This document shows, piece by piece, positions 1 to 8,377 of a stretch of DNA of 53,738 nt (positions within the stretch are counted from its first letter, which is position 1; the number at the start of each line of letters is the position of its first letter). The notes beneath the pieces are model-generated. The model did not search any database, had not been told where the DNA came from, and saw only the letters and a program-made list of their open reading frames with translations. Source of the DNA: UBA12079 sp964608745 (GTDB taxonomy: Bacteria; Patescibacteriota; Minisyncoccia; Phycocordibacterales; UBA12079); the NCBI GenBank assembly GCA_964608745.1, contig CAZSPC010000003.1, positions 1-53,738 on the forward strand. The letters are read 5' to 3'. The translations under genes and the position numbers were made by a program.

Positions 1-10
1 TATTGCAACA

Positions 11-39
11 AAAAACTGGGGTTTCAAACCCCAGTTTTT
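11..39. terminator. Intrinsic terminator-like hairpin
   Basis: Perfect 11-bp inverted repeat AAAAACTGGGG / CCCCAGTTTTT with a 7-nt spacer that can itself pair. A-rich on one side and T-rich on the other, so it could end transcription in either direction. It probably closes a gene left of the window. Confidence 0.6.
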
Positions 40-58
40 GATATTAAGTCAAATTTTC

Positions 59-87
59 TTGCAAAAAGTTTAATTTTGGTGTTAAAT
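59..87 (+). promoter_or_regulatory. Putative sigma-70 promoter of the phosphatase gene
   Basis: TTGCAA (59-64), 17-bp spacer, TTAAAT (82-87), with a TG just upstream of the -10. It would give a leader of about 50 nt ahead of the start at 146, containing the AAGGAG ribosome binding site. Confidence 0.4.
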
Positions 88-145
88 ATGCTTGGAAATT
101 AAATCAGAAAAATTAATAGAAGCGAAATGATAAGGAGAAGTTTGG

Positions 146-727
146 ATGAACTTAACGATTGTCAGGCATGGAGAAACTAGAGAAAATAGAAAGGGAATTG
201 TACAAGGTCATTTAGATACGAGATTATCTTTGCTGGGGCAAGAGCAAGCTAAGAAAGTTGGTAAAAGATTAAGTTGTAAGAATTTTGATGTAGCTTATTC
301 GAGTGATTTAACAAGAGCATTCGATACAGCAAGAGAAATCGTTGTTTACCATAATGAACTAACTTTAATCAGAGATTGTCGTGTTAGGGAGAGATATCTA
401 GGTGTTATGCAAGGAAACTTTCGTCCTGAAAATCCTGATTGGATATTTGATCCATTGATGGGGGTAGAGATTGAAAAAATGTTTCGTTCAAGGGTGGAAA
501 GTTTTTTATTGGCTATTGTTGATAGGCATAAAAATAACAATGTTTTGTTGGTATCTCATGGAGGAACGATTCGTATGCTTTTGCCAATTATTTATAAAAA
601 ATCTCTTACCGAACTTGGATTTTCTGGGAAAACCGATAATACAGGAGTTTATGAATTTGTGATCGGGAATGATATGAGAGTCTTAAAGACAATTACTTTT
701 AATTGCACAAAGCATTTAAAGTTATGA
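146..727 (+). CDS. Histidine phosphatase family protein
   Basis: A 193-residue protein of the histidine phosphatase (phosphoglycerate mutase-like) superfamily, which removes phosphate through a phosphohistidine intermediate. The N-terminal catalytic motif RHGE is at residues 7-10 (H8 the nucleophile), followed by the expected ENRKGIVQGHLDTRLS stretch. The second catalytic motif SHGG lies near residue 138, and RERYLGVMQG near 81-90 holds the general-acid region. Length is normal for a cofactor-independent cytosolic enzyme. The substrate cannot be told from sequence; phosphosugars, alpha-ribazole phosphate or nucleotides are all possible. The start is supported by AAGGAG ten bases upstream. It ends in UGA followed at once by a terminator hairpin, so it is monocistronic. 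Confidence 0.9.
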   Translation: MNLTIVRHGETRENRKGIVQGHLDTRLSLLGQEQAKKVGKRLSCKNFDVAYSSDLTRAFDTAREIVVYHNELTLIRDCRVRERYLGVMQGNFRPENPDWIFDPLMGVEIEKMFRSRVESFLLAIVDRHKNNNVLLVSHGGTIRMLLPIIYKKSLTELGFSGKTDNTGVYEFVIGNDMRVLKTITFNCTKHLKL

Positions 728-752
728 GTCAAACTAATTCTTTACATCATAC

Positions 753-780
753 AAAACCATCGAGAAGTCGGTGGTTTTTT
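753..780 (+). terminator. Intrinsic terminator of the phosphatase gene
   Basis: AAAACCATCGA / TCGGTGGTTTT stem (one T-G wobble), 4-nt loop, T-run. It begins 26 nt after the stop codon. Confidence 0.75.
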
Positions 781-794
781 AATTTGTAATTTTT

Positions 795-831
795 CTTTAC
801 TTACTACTTATACCTTATACCTCATTACTAG
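795..831. repeat. Heptamer repeat arm (ACT type)
   Basis: Five tandem 7-mers: CTTTACT, TACTACT, TATACCT, TATACCT, CATTACT, then AG. This is the reverse-complement style of the AGTAGTA arms at 40436 and 46797. No partner arm or core palindrome was seen here. A separate long inverted repeat follows at 831-886. Confidence 0.7.
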
Positions 832-887
832 AAAACCAACTAAAAATTTACTAAGGAATTTCCTTAGTAAATTTTGGTTGGTTTTCC
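831..887. repeat. Long imperfect inverted repeat
   Basis: GAAAACCAAC.AAAAATTTACTAAGGAA faces TTCCTTAGTAAATTTTGGTTGGTTTTC around the centre at about 857. No T-run follows. Function unknown; it lies between the phosphatase terminator and the structured element at 892. Confidence 0.65.
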
Positions 888-891
888 ACAA

Positions 892-1029
892 TTGACCCAC
901 ACACCTTTGATCTAATTATTTTTAAAAATATAATGTTATTTTTCATAAAATCTGTTGTATTTTCAACATATATTAGGTTTTTAGATAATTGTGTTCGGAG
1001 AACGATTAGATTAAAGGTGTGTGGGTTGA
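892..1029 (+). other. Structured element, copy A (ACACCTTT / AAAGGTGT family)
   Basis: Terminal arms at 892-916 and 1005-1029 form a near-perfect 25-bp helix containing ACACCTTT and AAAGGTGT. Just inside the right arm sits a small hairpin GTTC-GGA-GAAC (993-1003) and then a single G. Copy B at 31998-32096 keeps ACACCTTT/AAAGGTGT and the small hairpin (there GTCT-GAA-AGAC), while the adjoining helix changes on both sides. It may be an RNA element or a non-autonomous mobile element; no transposase is nearby. Confidence 0.6.
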
Positions 1030-1041
1030 CAAATTAATTTC

Positions 1042-1070
1042 TTGACAAACTGTTTTATATAGTATAAACT
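1042..1070 (+). promoter_or_regulatory. Putative rpoB promoter
   Basis: TTGACA at 1042-1047 with TAAACT at 1065-1070 (17-bp spacer), or TATAAA at 1063-1068 (15 bp). A second TTGACA is at 1026-1031. Transcription from here gives a leader of about 210 nt before rpoB. Confidence 0.5.
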
Positions 1071-1262
1071 GACTCCTAATATAAACGGCAAGCTACTTGA
1101 TTGAGTTGTGGTTGGTCTCTAAACTTTTATAAGTGATTAACAAGTTACGCCACCTAGGCAGAAGGGTGGTCAGTTTATTTTGTTCACAACTTGCACTAAA
1201 TAAGAAAATTTTTATAAAACTTCCGAACAGGAGGTATTTCTTTGTATCTGTGTATGTTTTAG
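1067..1262 (+). promoter_or_regulatory. Long structured leader of rpoB with a possible leader peptide
   Basis: AACTGAC (1067-1073) can pair with GTCAGTT (1169-1175). GAGTTGTG (about 1104-1111) can pair with CACAACTT (about 1183-1190). These two pairings cross, so they are either alternatives or a pseudoknot. CCACC/GGTGG forms a local hairpin near 1150-1168. AGGAGG at 1229-1234 lies about 55 nt before the rpoB start but 7 nt before a TTG that opens a six-codon frame ending in TAG at 1262. The leader could regulate rpoB; no known leader class was recognised. Confidence 0.35.
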
Positions 1263-1287
1263 CAAAATTTAATTTTTTAGTAATAAT

Positions 1288-4200
1288 ATGTCGATAAAAC
1301 AAAAACGAGAACAAAAGTATTTCAATAAATACAAAGAGCCGTTGGCTGAAATGCCAAATTTGGTTGAAGCCCAATTAGTTTCTTTTGAAAATTTCGTTGA
1401 AAGTGGTGTTAAAGAGATTTTTAAAGAGTTTTCTCCAATCAAAGACTATTCTGAAAAGAAATTTGAAATGGAGTTCAAAGGCTTTGAGTTTGGCAAGCCT
1501 GAGCAAAATGAGTTTGAGGCAAAAGAAAATAAGGATAGCTACACATCAACTTTAACCGCAAAGGTTAATTTAAAAAACTTGATGACCGGAACAGAAAAAA
1601 ACCAAGATATCTTTTTGGTTGATTTTCCTATGATGACTGATCACGGAACTTTTATTATTAATGGAGTAGAGAGGGTTATCGTACCTCAATTGTCGAGATC
1701 TTTTGGGGTATTTTTTACTGCTCAGATGATAAAAGGTAAAAAATATTTTGGTTCGAAAATTATTCCACAAAGAGGAGCTTGGGTTGAAATTGAATCAGAG
1801 GCGGATGGAGCAATCTATGTAAAGGTAGATAGAAAAAGAAAATTCTTGATCTCATCTCTTTTGCGTGTAATGACAGGAGAAGATGATGTAACTAAATTAT
1901 TTAAGAATAAAGAATTAAATAAAGTAATAGAGCTATCAGCTTCAAAAGATCCTGCCAAAACCGCATCTGAGTCTTATGTTGAGATTTATAGAAAATTGAG
2001 AGATGGGGGTATGGTTGCCGCTGGGCATGCAAAGGAATTTGTTGATTCTATGTTTAGTTCTGAAAAATATGATTTATCAGAGGTGGGGCGATTTCAATTT
2101 AATAAGAGGTTTGAAAAATCGATTGATAAAAAAGCTTTGGCCGATAGGTTGGTATCGATGGATGATATGGAAATCATTTTGGGTAAAATTGTCGAACTTA
2201 ATAATACACCCGGAGCTATGGAAGACGACATTGATCACTTAGGTTCGAGGAGAGTTCGGTATTTTGGGGAAATGGTACAACAAAAATTTAGAGTAGGAAT
2301 GTTGCAAATGAAAAGAAATATTCAAGACAGAATGTCTATTATAGATACAGATGCTGATTTACCAGTTCAATTTATAAGTCCACGACCATTGCAAGCGAGG
2401 ATCAAAGAGTTTTTTGCTCAAAACCAATTGTCGCAATTTATGCAACAGGGAAATATTTTAGATGAATTGGAACATCTAAGAACTCTTTCTGCACTAGGAC
2501 AGGGCGGGTTAGTTCGAGAGAGAGCGGGTTTTGAAGTTCGAGATGTTCATTCTTCACATTACGGAAGACTTTGCCCGATTCAGACACCAGAAGGTCAAAA
2601 CATTGGTTTGATTTTAAGACTAACTGCCCATGCGAAAATCAATCAATACGGAATGATAGAAACTCCTTATATAAAAGTAAAAAGCGGAAAAGTGACCAAA
2701 GAAATTGTTTATTTGAATGCTTTGGAAGAGGAAAATTATAACATTGCTCACGCTGGTGCTAATTATGATAAATCTGGAAAATTACTGGATAAAAGAGTAG
2801 AAGCTCGAAACACCGGAAAGCCTGTTTTGGTAAAGGCAAAGGATGTTGATTTTATGGATGTTTCAACTGGACAGCCTTTTTCAATTGCCACTACAATGAT
2901 TCCTTTTGTGAATCACGATGATGCTAACAGGGCGTTGATGGGATCAAATATGCAAAAACAAGCGACTCCTTGTATTATTCCTGATGCTCCGTTGGTTGCT
3001 ACAGGCGTTGAAGAAAGAGCGGCACGAGATACAGGAAGACTTATTTTAGCAGAAGAGTCAGGGACGGTTAGTGTTGTTGATGCTCAAAAAATAAAAGTAA
3101 AAAATACAAAAGGAAAGGAAAAGGAATATAAACTTACTTATTTAGATAGAACAAATGATAAATCTGCGTTTAGCCAAAGACCTTCTGTTGATTTGGGGCA
3201 AAAAGTTAAGAAAGGTGATGTGCTTGTCGATGTGTCTTCGTCTGACGGCGGACAAATTGCCATTGGACAGAACTTATTGGTTGCATTTATGTCTTGGTCA
3301 GGTGCTAATTATGAGGATGCGATTATTCTTTCTGAAAATTTAGTTAAAAATCAAAAACTTACATCTATTCACTTGGAAGAATTTGTTGAGGATGTGAGAG
3401 ATACAAAGTTAGGGGCAGAGGTTACTACTCATGATATCCCAAATGTTGGTGAAGCAAAATTGAAAGACTTGGATGAAGACGGTATTATTCGGGTGGGGGC
3501 AGAAGTTGGTCCGGGAGATATTTTGGTTGGAAAGGTTACTCCAAAAGGAGAAACACAGCTAACACCAGAAGAAAGACTTTTGCGATCTATTTTTGGTGAA
3601 AAAGCCAAAGACGTAAAGGACACCTCTTTGAGAATGCCAGGAGGAAAGAAGGGGCGTGTTGTGAGCGTGAAAGTCTTTTCTCGAGAAAGTGGAGAAATTA
3701 ATGAATCAGGAATTATCAAAAAAATCTATATTGAAATTGCAGAACTTCGAAATATTTCAGTGGGTGATAAGCTGGCTGGACGGCACGGAAACAAAGGTGT
3801 TGTTTCTAGAATTCTACCTGTTGAAGATATGCCTCATATGGAAGATGGAACCCCAGTTGATATTATCTTGACACCTTTGGGTGTACCTTCTCGTATGAAT
3901 CTTGGTCAGATTTTAGAATTACATTTGGGATTGGCGGCTAATACACTAAATTATCAGGCGGTGGTCCCTCCGTTTATGGGGGCAACTGATGTTGAGATTA
4001 AAGAAGAATTGAAAAAAGCTGGATTTAATGAAAATGGAAAAATAAAATTGATGGACGGGCGAACTGGTGAGGCGTTCAATCAAGATATATCAGTTGGATA
4101 TATGTATATCTTGAAATTACACCACATGGTTGAAGATAAACTCCATATGCGATCTGTTGGTCCTTACTCTTTGATCAACCAACAGCCATTGGGCGGTAAA

Positions 4201-4452
4201 GCCCAAGGAGGTGGTCAAAGATTTGGAGAAATGGAAGTCTGGGCTTTGCTTGGACACGGAGCTGCTCATATTTTGAGAGAAGTTTTAACTATTAAATCAG
4301 ATGACATTCATGGAAGGTCAGCTGCCTTTGATGCAATTATAAAAGGTCGAAGAATACCAAAACCAAATATTCCTGCGTCATTTAATGTGATGGTGAAAAA
4401 CCTTAGGGGACTGGCGTTAGATATTGAATTGAAAGATAAGGGAGAAGAATAA
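1288..4452 (+). CDS. rpoB: DNA-directed RNA polymerase beta subunit
   Basis: Beta subunit of RNA polymerase, which with beta' forms the catalytic core in the cytoplasm. The 1054 residues are clearly shorter than the roughly 1340 of E. coli; lineage-specific insertions are absent. Conserved signatures are readable in order: FGVFFTAQMIKGKKYFGSK near the N-terminus, RDVHSSHYGRLCPIQTPEGQ in the rifampicin region (about residues 411-430), SGANYEDAIILSE, GDKLAGRHGNKGVVSRI around 826-842, LGVPSRMNLGQ, and HGRSAAFDAIIKGR near the C-terminus. rplJ and rplL, often found upstream, are not here; instead there is a long leader. The ATG at 1288 has no good ribosome binding site. rpoC follows after 116 nt that contain heptamer arms. 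Confidence 0.98.
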   Translation: MSIKQKREQKYFNKYKEPLAEMPNLVEAQLVSFENFVESGVKEIFKEFSPIKDYSEKKFEMEFKGFEFGKPEQNEFEAKENKDSYTSTLTAKVNLKNLMTGTEKNQDIFLVDFPMMTDHGTFIINGVERVIVPQLSRSFGVFFTAQMIKGKKYFGSKIIPQRGAWVEIESEADGAIYVKVDRKRKFLISSLLRVMTGEDDVTKLFKNKELNKVIELSASKDPAKTASESYVEIYRKLRDGGMVAAGHAKEFVDSMFSSEKYDLSEVGRFQFNKRFEKSIDKKALADRLVSMDDMEIILGKIVELNNTPGAMEDDIDHLGSRRVRYFGEMVQQKFRVGMLQMKRNIQDRMSIIDTDADLPVQFISPRPLQARIKEFFAQNQLSQFMQQGNILDELEHLRTLSALGQGGLVRERAGFEVRDVHSSHYGRLCPIQTPEGQNIGLILRLTAHAKINQYGMIETPYIKVKSGKVTKEIVYLNALEEENYNIAHAGANYDKSGKLLDKRVEARNTGKPVLVKAKDVDFMDVSTGQPFSIATTMIPFVNHDDANRALMGSNMQKQATPCIIPDAPLVATGVEERAARDTGRLILAEESGTVSVVDAQKIKVKNTKGKEKEYKLTYLDRTNDKSAFSQRPSVDLGQKVKKGDVLVDVSSSDGGQIAIGQNLLVAFMSWSGANYEDAIILSENLVKNQKLTSIHLEEFVEDVRDTKLGAEVTTHDIPNVGEAKLKDLDEDGIIRVGAEVGPGDILVGKVTPKGETQLTPEERLLRSIFGEKAKDVKDTSLRMPGGKKGRVVSVKVFSRESGEINESGIIKKIYIEIAELRNISVGDKLAGRHGNKGVVSRILPVEDMPHMEDGTPVDIILTPLGVPSRMNLGQILELHLGLAANTLNYQAVVPPFMGATDVEIKEELKKAGFNENGKIKLMDGRTGEAFNQDISVGYMYILKLHHMVEDKLHMRSVGPYSLINQQPLGGKAQGGGQRFGEMEVWALLGHGAAHILREVLTIKSDDIHGRSAAFDAIIKGRRIPKPNIPASFNVMVKNLRGLALDIELKDKGEE

Positions 4453-4463
4453 ATTATTATAAA

Positions 4464-4560
4464 AGCTGATAGCTAATAGCCAATAGCTGATAGTGAAAAA
4501 TTTGCCAAAGGTAAATTTTCCAACGAAGCTATAAGCTATAAGCTGCAGGCTATAAGCTTT
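4464..4560. repeat. Heptamer arm-core-arm element between rpoB and rpoC
   Basis: Left arm 4464-4491: AGCTGAT, AGCTAAT, AGCCAAT, AGCTGAT. Core 4496-4519: AAAATTTGCC-AAA-GGTAAATTTT. Right arm 4526-4560: AAGCTAT, AAGCTAT, AAGCTGC, AGGCTAT, AAGCTTT, the inverted counterpart of the left arm. The right arm ends 8 nt before the rpoC ATG, and no ribosome binding site is visible. Confidence 0.85.
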
Positions 4561-4568
4561 AAAAAATT

Positions 4569-7500
4569 ATGAAAACACAAAACGAACTAAATATAAATAA
4601 CGATTTCAATTCTGTATCATTGAAACTTGCTTCTCCAGAAAAAATTCTTGAATGGTCGCAAGGTGAAGTTACTAAACCTGAAACAATAAATTATCGAACA
4701 CAAAGAAGTGAAAAGGGCGGTCTTTTTGATGAAAAAATTTTTGGTCCAGAAAAAGATTTTGAATGTTATTGTGGAAAATACAAAGGCATTCGATACAAGG
4801 GAATTGTTTGTGAAAAATGTGGAGTAGAGATTACTCGTGCGGTAGTTAGGAGGGAAAGAATGGGACATATTGAATTAGCTACTCCAGTTTCCCATATTTG
4901 GTACTTAAAATCTATACCATCAAGAATCAGTACAATTCTTGGCTTGACAGCTGCTGATGTTGAAAAAGTAATCTACTTTGCTGGATACTTGATAAATAAA
5001 ATTAATGAAGAAGAAAGAGAAAGAGTAATGAAGGAAGTCGAAATGGAATACAAATCAAAAGTAAAAATTTTAAAAGATGAGAAATCAAAAGATAAACTAA
5101 AAGAAGTATTTACTGGGGTAAAAAAAGATATTACATCAATTCAAGAAGGTGTTGTATTGGACGAGATTTCTTATCATAAATTTGCTCTAAAATACGGAAC
5201 TATTTTTGAGGCATCAATTGGTGCCGAGGCAATTTACGATCTTTGTTCAAGAATAGATTTAGAAAAACTAATTACTGAATTGGAGATTAGAAAAGAAAAA
5301 GCAGGAGTAATTGAAAGGGTAAAAATTGATAAAAGATTGGGGGTAGCGAAGTCGATGTTGTCAGCCGGTGTAAGACCAGAATGGATGTTCTTGGTAAGAA
5401 TTCCAATTATCCCCCCGGCCCTTCGACCGATGGTTGCATTAAGTGGTGGGCGACACGCAACTTCTGATGTAAATGATCTTTACCGAAGAGTAATCAATAG
5501 AAATAATCGTTTGAAAAAATTGCTTGAAATTAATGCACCAGAAGTTATTCTTAGAAATGAAAAAAGGATTTTGCAAGAAGCTGTTGATGCTTTGATTGAT
5601 AATTCAAAGAGAGCAAATACAGGATTTGCAATGAGTCAGGCCCAAAGACGACCATTGAAATCTTTGTCTGATAATCTAAAAGGAAAACAAGGTCTTTTCC
5701 GACAAAACTTACTTGGAAAACGAGTAGACTATTCTGGTCGTTCGGTTATTGTGGTTGGCCCTAGTTTGGACTTAGATCAATGTGGTTTGCCTAAAAAGAT
5801 GGCACTTGAATTATTTAGACCTTTTGTCATTTCTAAAATTCTAGAAGACGGGTTAGCCTTTAATATTAAATGGGCAGGAAGATTAATTGATGAGGGAGCT
5901 TCGGAAGTTTGGGCTATTTTAGAAGATGTAATTAAAGGAAAATATGTTCTTCTAAACCGTGCCCCTACTTTGCACCGACTTGGAATTCAAGCCTTTCGAC
6001 CAGTTTTGATTGAGGGTCGAGCAATTCAAGTTCATCCGTTGGTATGTTCTGCTTTCAATGCCGATTTTGATGGTGACCAGATGGCCGTTCATGTTCCTCT
6101 TTCCGAAGAAGCTCAATTAGAAGCAAAAGAGATTATGGCTTCTGACAAAAATGTTTTGAAACCAGGAAGTGGACGACCGGTTATTTCTGCGAAACTGCTT
6201 GATATCGTTTTGGGATGTTTTTGGATGACTAGAATTATGGAAGATAAGGGAGATAAGACAAAATATTTCCCAAATCCTAACTCTGCTATTACCGCTTACG
6301 ATCTAAGAGCGGTTGATTTTAGGGAGAAAGTAAAAGTAATGGCAACTGAAAATCAAAAATATGCTCAGTTTGAAGGTGGTGTATTTGAAACATCAGTTGG
6401 TAGACTTCTGTTTAATTCCGTTCTACCTTCAGATTATCCGTTTATCAATGATGAATTAACCAAAAAATCAATGAATGATTTGGTTGATGATTTAATTGAC
6501 AAATATGGAACAGAAAGAATCCCTAGGATTTTAGATAAGATCAAAAATTTTGGTTTTCGGTATGTAACGGAAGCGGGAATTACTTGGGGATTAGACGATG
6601 TTATGGTTCCAAAAGGGAAAGATGAGATTATTAAAGAAGCTCAAAAGAAATCGGGTGAAATTTGGAATCAATATAATGAGGGTCTTTTGTCGGAGGGTGA
6701 AAGGCATCGATCAAATGTTGAGATTTGGCATAAAGCTAAATCTGACGTGGAGGCTTTGATTCCTGATTCATTAGATCCAGCTGGTTCTGTTTACGATATG
6801 CTTAAATCGGGCGCTCGGGGTTCTTTGAGTAACCTAACTCAGATGGCTGGAATGAAAGGTCTTATTCAGAATACAATGGGAGAAACTATTGAATTCCCAA
6901 TTATTTCTTCAGCTAAAGAAGGGTTGACGCCGATTGAGTACTTTATTACTACTCATGGTTCTCGAAAAGGTTTGGCCGATACTGCCTTGAATACAGCTAA
7001 GGCTGGTTATCTAACCCGAAGATTGTTTGATGTAGCTCAAGATGTAATTGTTAATACAGAAGATTGTAAAACAAAGAAATTTGCTACAATAACAAAGTCT
7101 AGTTCAGCTGGGTTTGAAATTTCTCTTGAAAAGAATCTGAAAGGTAGATATTTAGCCAAAGATGTTAAGGATACTAAGGGTAAAGTGATGTTTAAAAAAG
7201 GACATTTTATTACAAGAGATGATGCTCGGGCGATGGAAGAGGCTGGTGTTGAATCAGCCGATGTTCGTTCACCAATGTCGTGTGAAGCTCCAATGGGAGT
7301 ATGTCAAAAATGTTATGGAATAGATTTGGGAAGCAATGAATTGGTTAATCTTGGAGAGGCGGTTGGAACAATTGCCGCGCAGGCGATTGGTGAGCCAGGA
7401 ACTCAGCTAACCATGAGGACTTTCCATGCTGGTGGTACTGCTTCTGTGGGTGGTGATATTACACAAGGATTACCTCGTGTAGAAGAAATTTTTGAACGAA

Positions 7501-8246
7501 GAGTACCAAAAGCTCCGGCGGTTATTGCTAGAATTGATGGTGTTGTTACAGAAGTAATTGATAACGGCGAAGAAAAAGAAATTACAGTTTTGGCAGAGGG
7601 TGACTCAAAGAAAAAACAAAAGAAGCGAGATACTATTTATCCTGTACCTTTTAGTCGAGTTATAAATGTGAAAGTAGGTGATGGTGTGAAGAAAGGTGAT
7701 CTTATGACCGATGGCTCGGCTGATATTTCTGATATGTTTAAATATGCCGGAAAAGAAAAAGCCCAAGATTATATCATTGCTGAAGCAACCAAAATTTATG
7801 AATTGCAAGGAGCTTCTATTTCTAGAAAACATATTGAAGTGATTATTAAGCAAATGTTTTCAAGGGTGCAAATTAAGGATTCTGGCGATACTAATTTGGC
7901 TGTGGGAGATAAAATTGAAGAACATATTTTCAACACAGAAAATGTACTTACTGAAAAAGCTGGAAAAGAACCAGCCAAAGCCATTCCTTTGGTGCTAGGA
8001 ATTACCGAGGTGTCGCTAACTCGAGAGAGTTTCTTGTCTGCCGTATCATTCCAAAATACAACTAAGATGCTCATTAATGCTTCGTTAAGAGGGGCAGAAG
8101 ATAATCTGGCTGGGTTGAAAGAAAATATTATTATTGGAAAATTAATTCCTGCCGGAACAGGATACGAAGGAAGTCCGAAAAAAGAAATGATAGATGAATT
8201 ACAAGAGGAGTTGATAGAAAAGTTTGAGGCTGAAGAAGAGAGTTAA
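4569..8246 (+). CDS. rpoC: DNA-directed RNA polymerase beta' subunit
   Basis: Beta' subunit of RNA polymerase, carrying the catalytic magnesium site. At 1225 residues it is shorter than E. coli beta' (about 1400). The N-terminal zinc-binding motif CYCGKYKGIRYKGIVCEKCG starts near residue 66. The catalytic NADFDGDQMAVH lies at about 497-508. The second zinc site uses C in NTEDCKTK and then CEAPMGVCQKC near 905-915. The bridge-helix and trigger-loop part includes GTIAAQAIGEPGTQLTMRTF followed by HAGGTAS. The C-terminus has the usual RGAEDNLAGLKENIIIGKLI. It follows rpoB in one transcription unit, separated by a heptamer element that abuts the start codon. Confidence 0.98.
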   Translation: MKTQNELNINNDFNSVSLKLASPEKILEWSQGEVTKPETINYRTQRSEKGGLFDEKIFGPEKDFECYCGKYKGIRYKGIVCEKCGVEITRAVVRRERMGHIELATPVSHIWYLKSIPSRISTILGLTAADVEKVIYFAGYLINKINEEERERVMKEVEMEYKSKVKILKDEKSKDKLKEVFTGVKKDITSIQEGVVLDEISYHKFALKYGTIFEASIGAEAIYDLCSRIDLEKLITELEIRKEKAGVIERVKIDKRLGVAKSMLSAGVRPEWMFLVRIPIIPPALRPMVALSGGRHATSDVNDLYRRVINRNNRLKKLLEINAPEVILRNEKRILQEAVDALIDNSKRANTGFAMSQAQRRPLKSLSDNLKGKQGLFRQNLLGKRVDYSGRSVIVVGPSLDLDQCGLPKKMALELFRPFVISKILEDGLAFNIKWAGRLIDEGASEVWAILEDVIKGKYVLLNRAPTLHRLGIQAFRPVLIEGRAIQVHPLVCSAFNADFDGDQMAVHVPLSEEAQLEAKEIMASDKNVLKPGSGRPVISAKLLDIVLGCFWMTRIMEDKGDKTKYFPNPNSAITAYDLRAVDFREKVKVMATENQKYAQFEGGVFETSVGRLLFNSVLPSDYPFINDELTKKSMNDLVDDLIDKYGTERIPRILDKIKNFGFRYVTEAGITWGLDDVMVPKGKDEIIKEAQKKSGEIWNQYNEGLLSEGERHRSNVEIWHKAKSDVEALIPDSLDPAGSVYDMLKSGARGSLSNLTQMAGMKGLIQNTMGETIEFPIISSAKEGLTPIEYFITTHGSRKGLADTALNTAKAGYLTRRLFDVAQDVIVNTEDCKTKKFATITKSSSAGFEISLEKNLKGRYLAKDVKDTKGKVMFKKGHFITRDDARAMEEAGVESADVRSPMSCEAPMGVCQKCYGIDLGSNELVNLGEAVGTIAAQAIGEPGTQLTMRTFHAGGTASVGGDITQGLPRVEEIFERRVPKAPAVIARIDGVVTEVIDNGEEKEITVLAEGDSKKKQKKRDTIYPVPFSRVINVKVGDGVKKGDLMTDGSADISDMFKYAGKEKAQDYIIAEATKIYELQGASISRKHIEVIIKQMFSRVQIKDSGDTNLAVGDKIEEHIFNTENVLTEKAGKEPAKAIPLVLGITEVSLTRESFLSAVSFQNTTKMLINASLRGAEDNLAGLKENIIIGKLIPAGTGYEGSPKKEMIDELQEELIEKFEAEEES

Positions 8247-8371
8247 AATTTTTAATTTTTAATTTAAAATTTTTAAACAATGATAAAATTATGAAATGAC
8301 AGAATGTTTAAAACATTAAAAATTAAAACATTAAAAATTGTTTATAAATTAAAAATTATAAATTAAAAATT
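8247..8371. repeat. Heptamer element between rpoC and dnaG (AATTTTT type)
   Basis: Left arm from 8247: AATTTTT, AATTTTT, AATTTAA, AATTTTT. Right side ends in ATAAATT, AAAAATT, ATAAATT, AAAAATT at 8344-8371. The middle is AT-rich with ACATT repeats and no clear core palindrome. The right arm ends 6 nt before the preferred dnaG ATG. The same heptamer family occurs before dnaK. Confidence 0.75.
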
Positions 8372-8377
8372 TTGTTG

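Noticed and set aside
892..1029. Insertion sequence or MITE
   Set aside because: Terminal inverted repeats are present, but I saw no target-site duplication and no transposase; the paired changes in helices argue more for an RNA structure. Not excluded.
1093..1374. Minus-strand frame covering the rpoB leader
   Set aside because: It runs into the rpoB coding region, and the leader is better explained by RNA pairing and the promoter at 1042.
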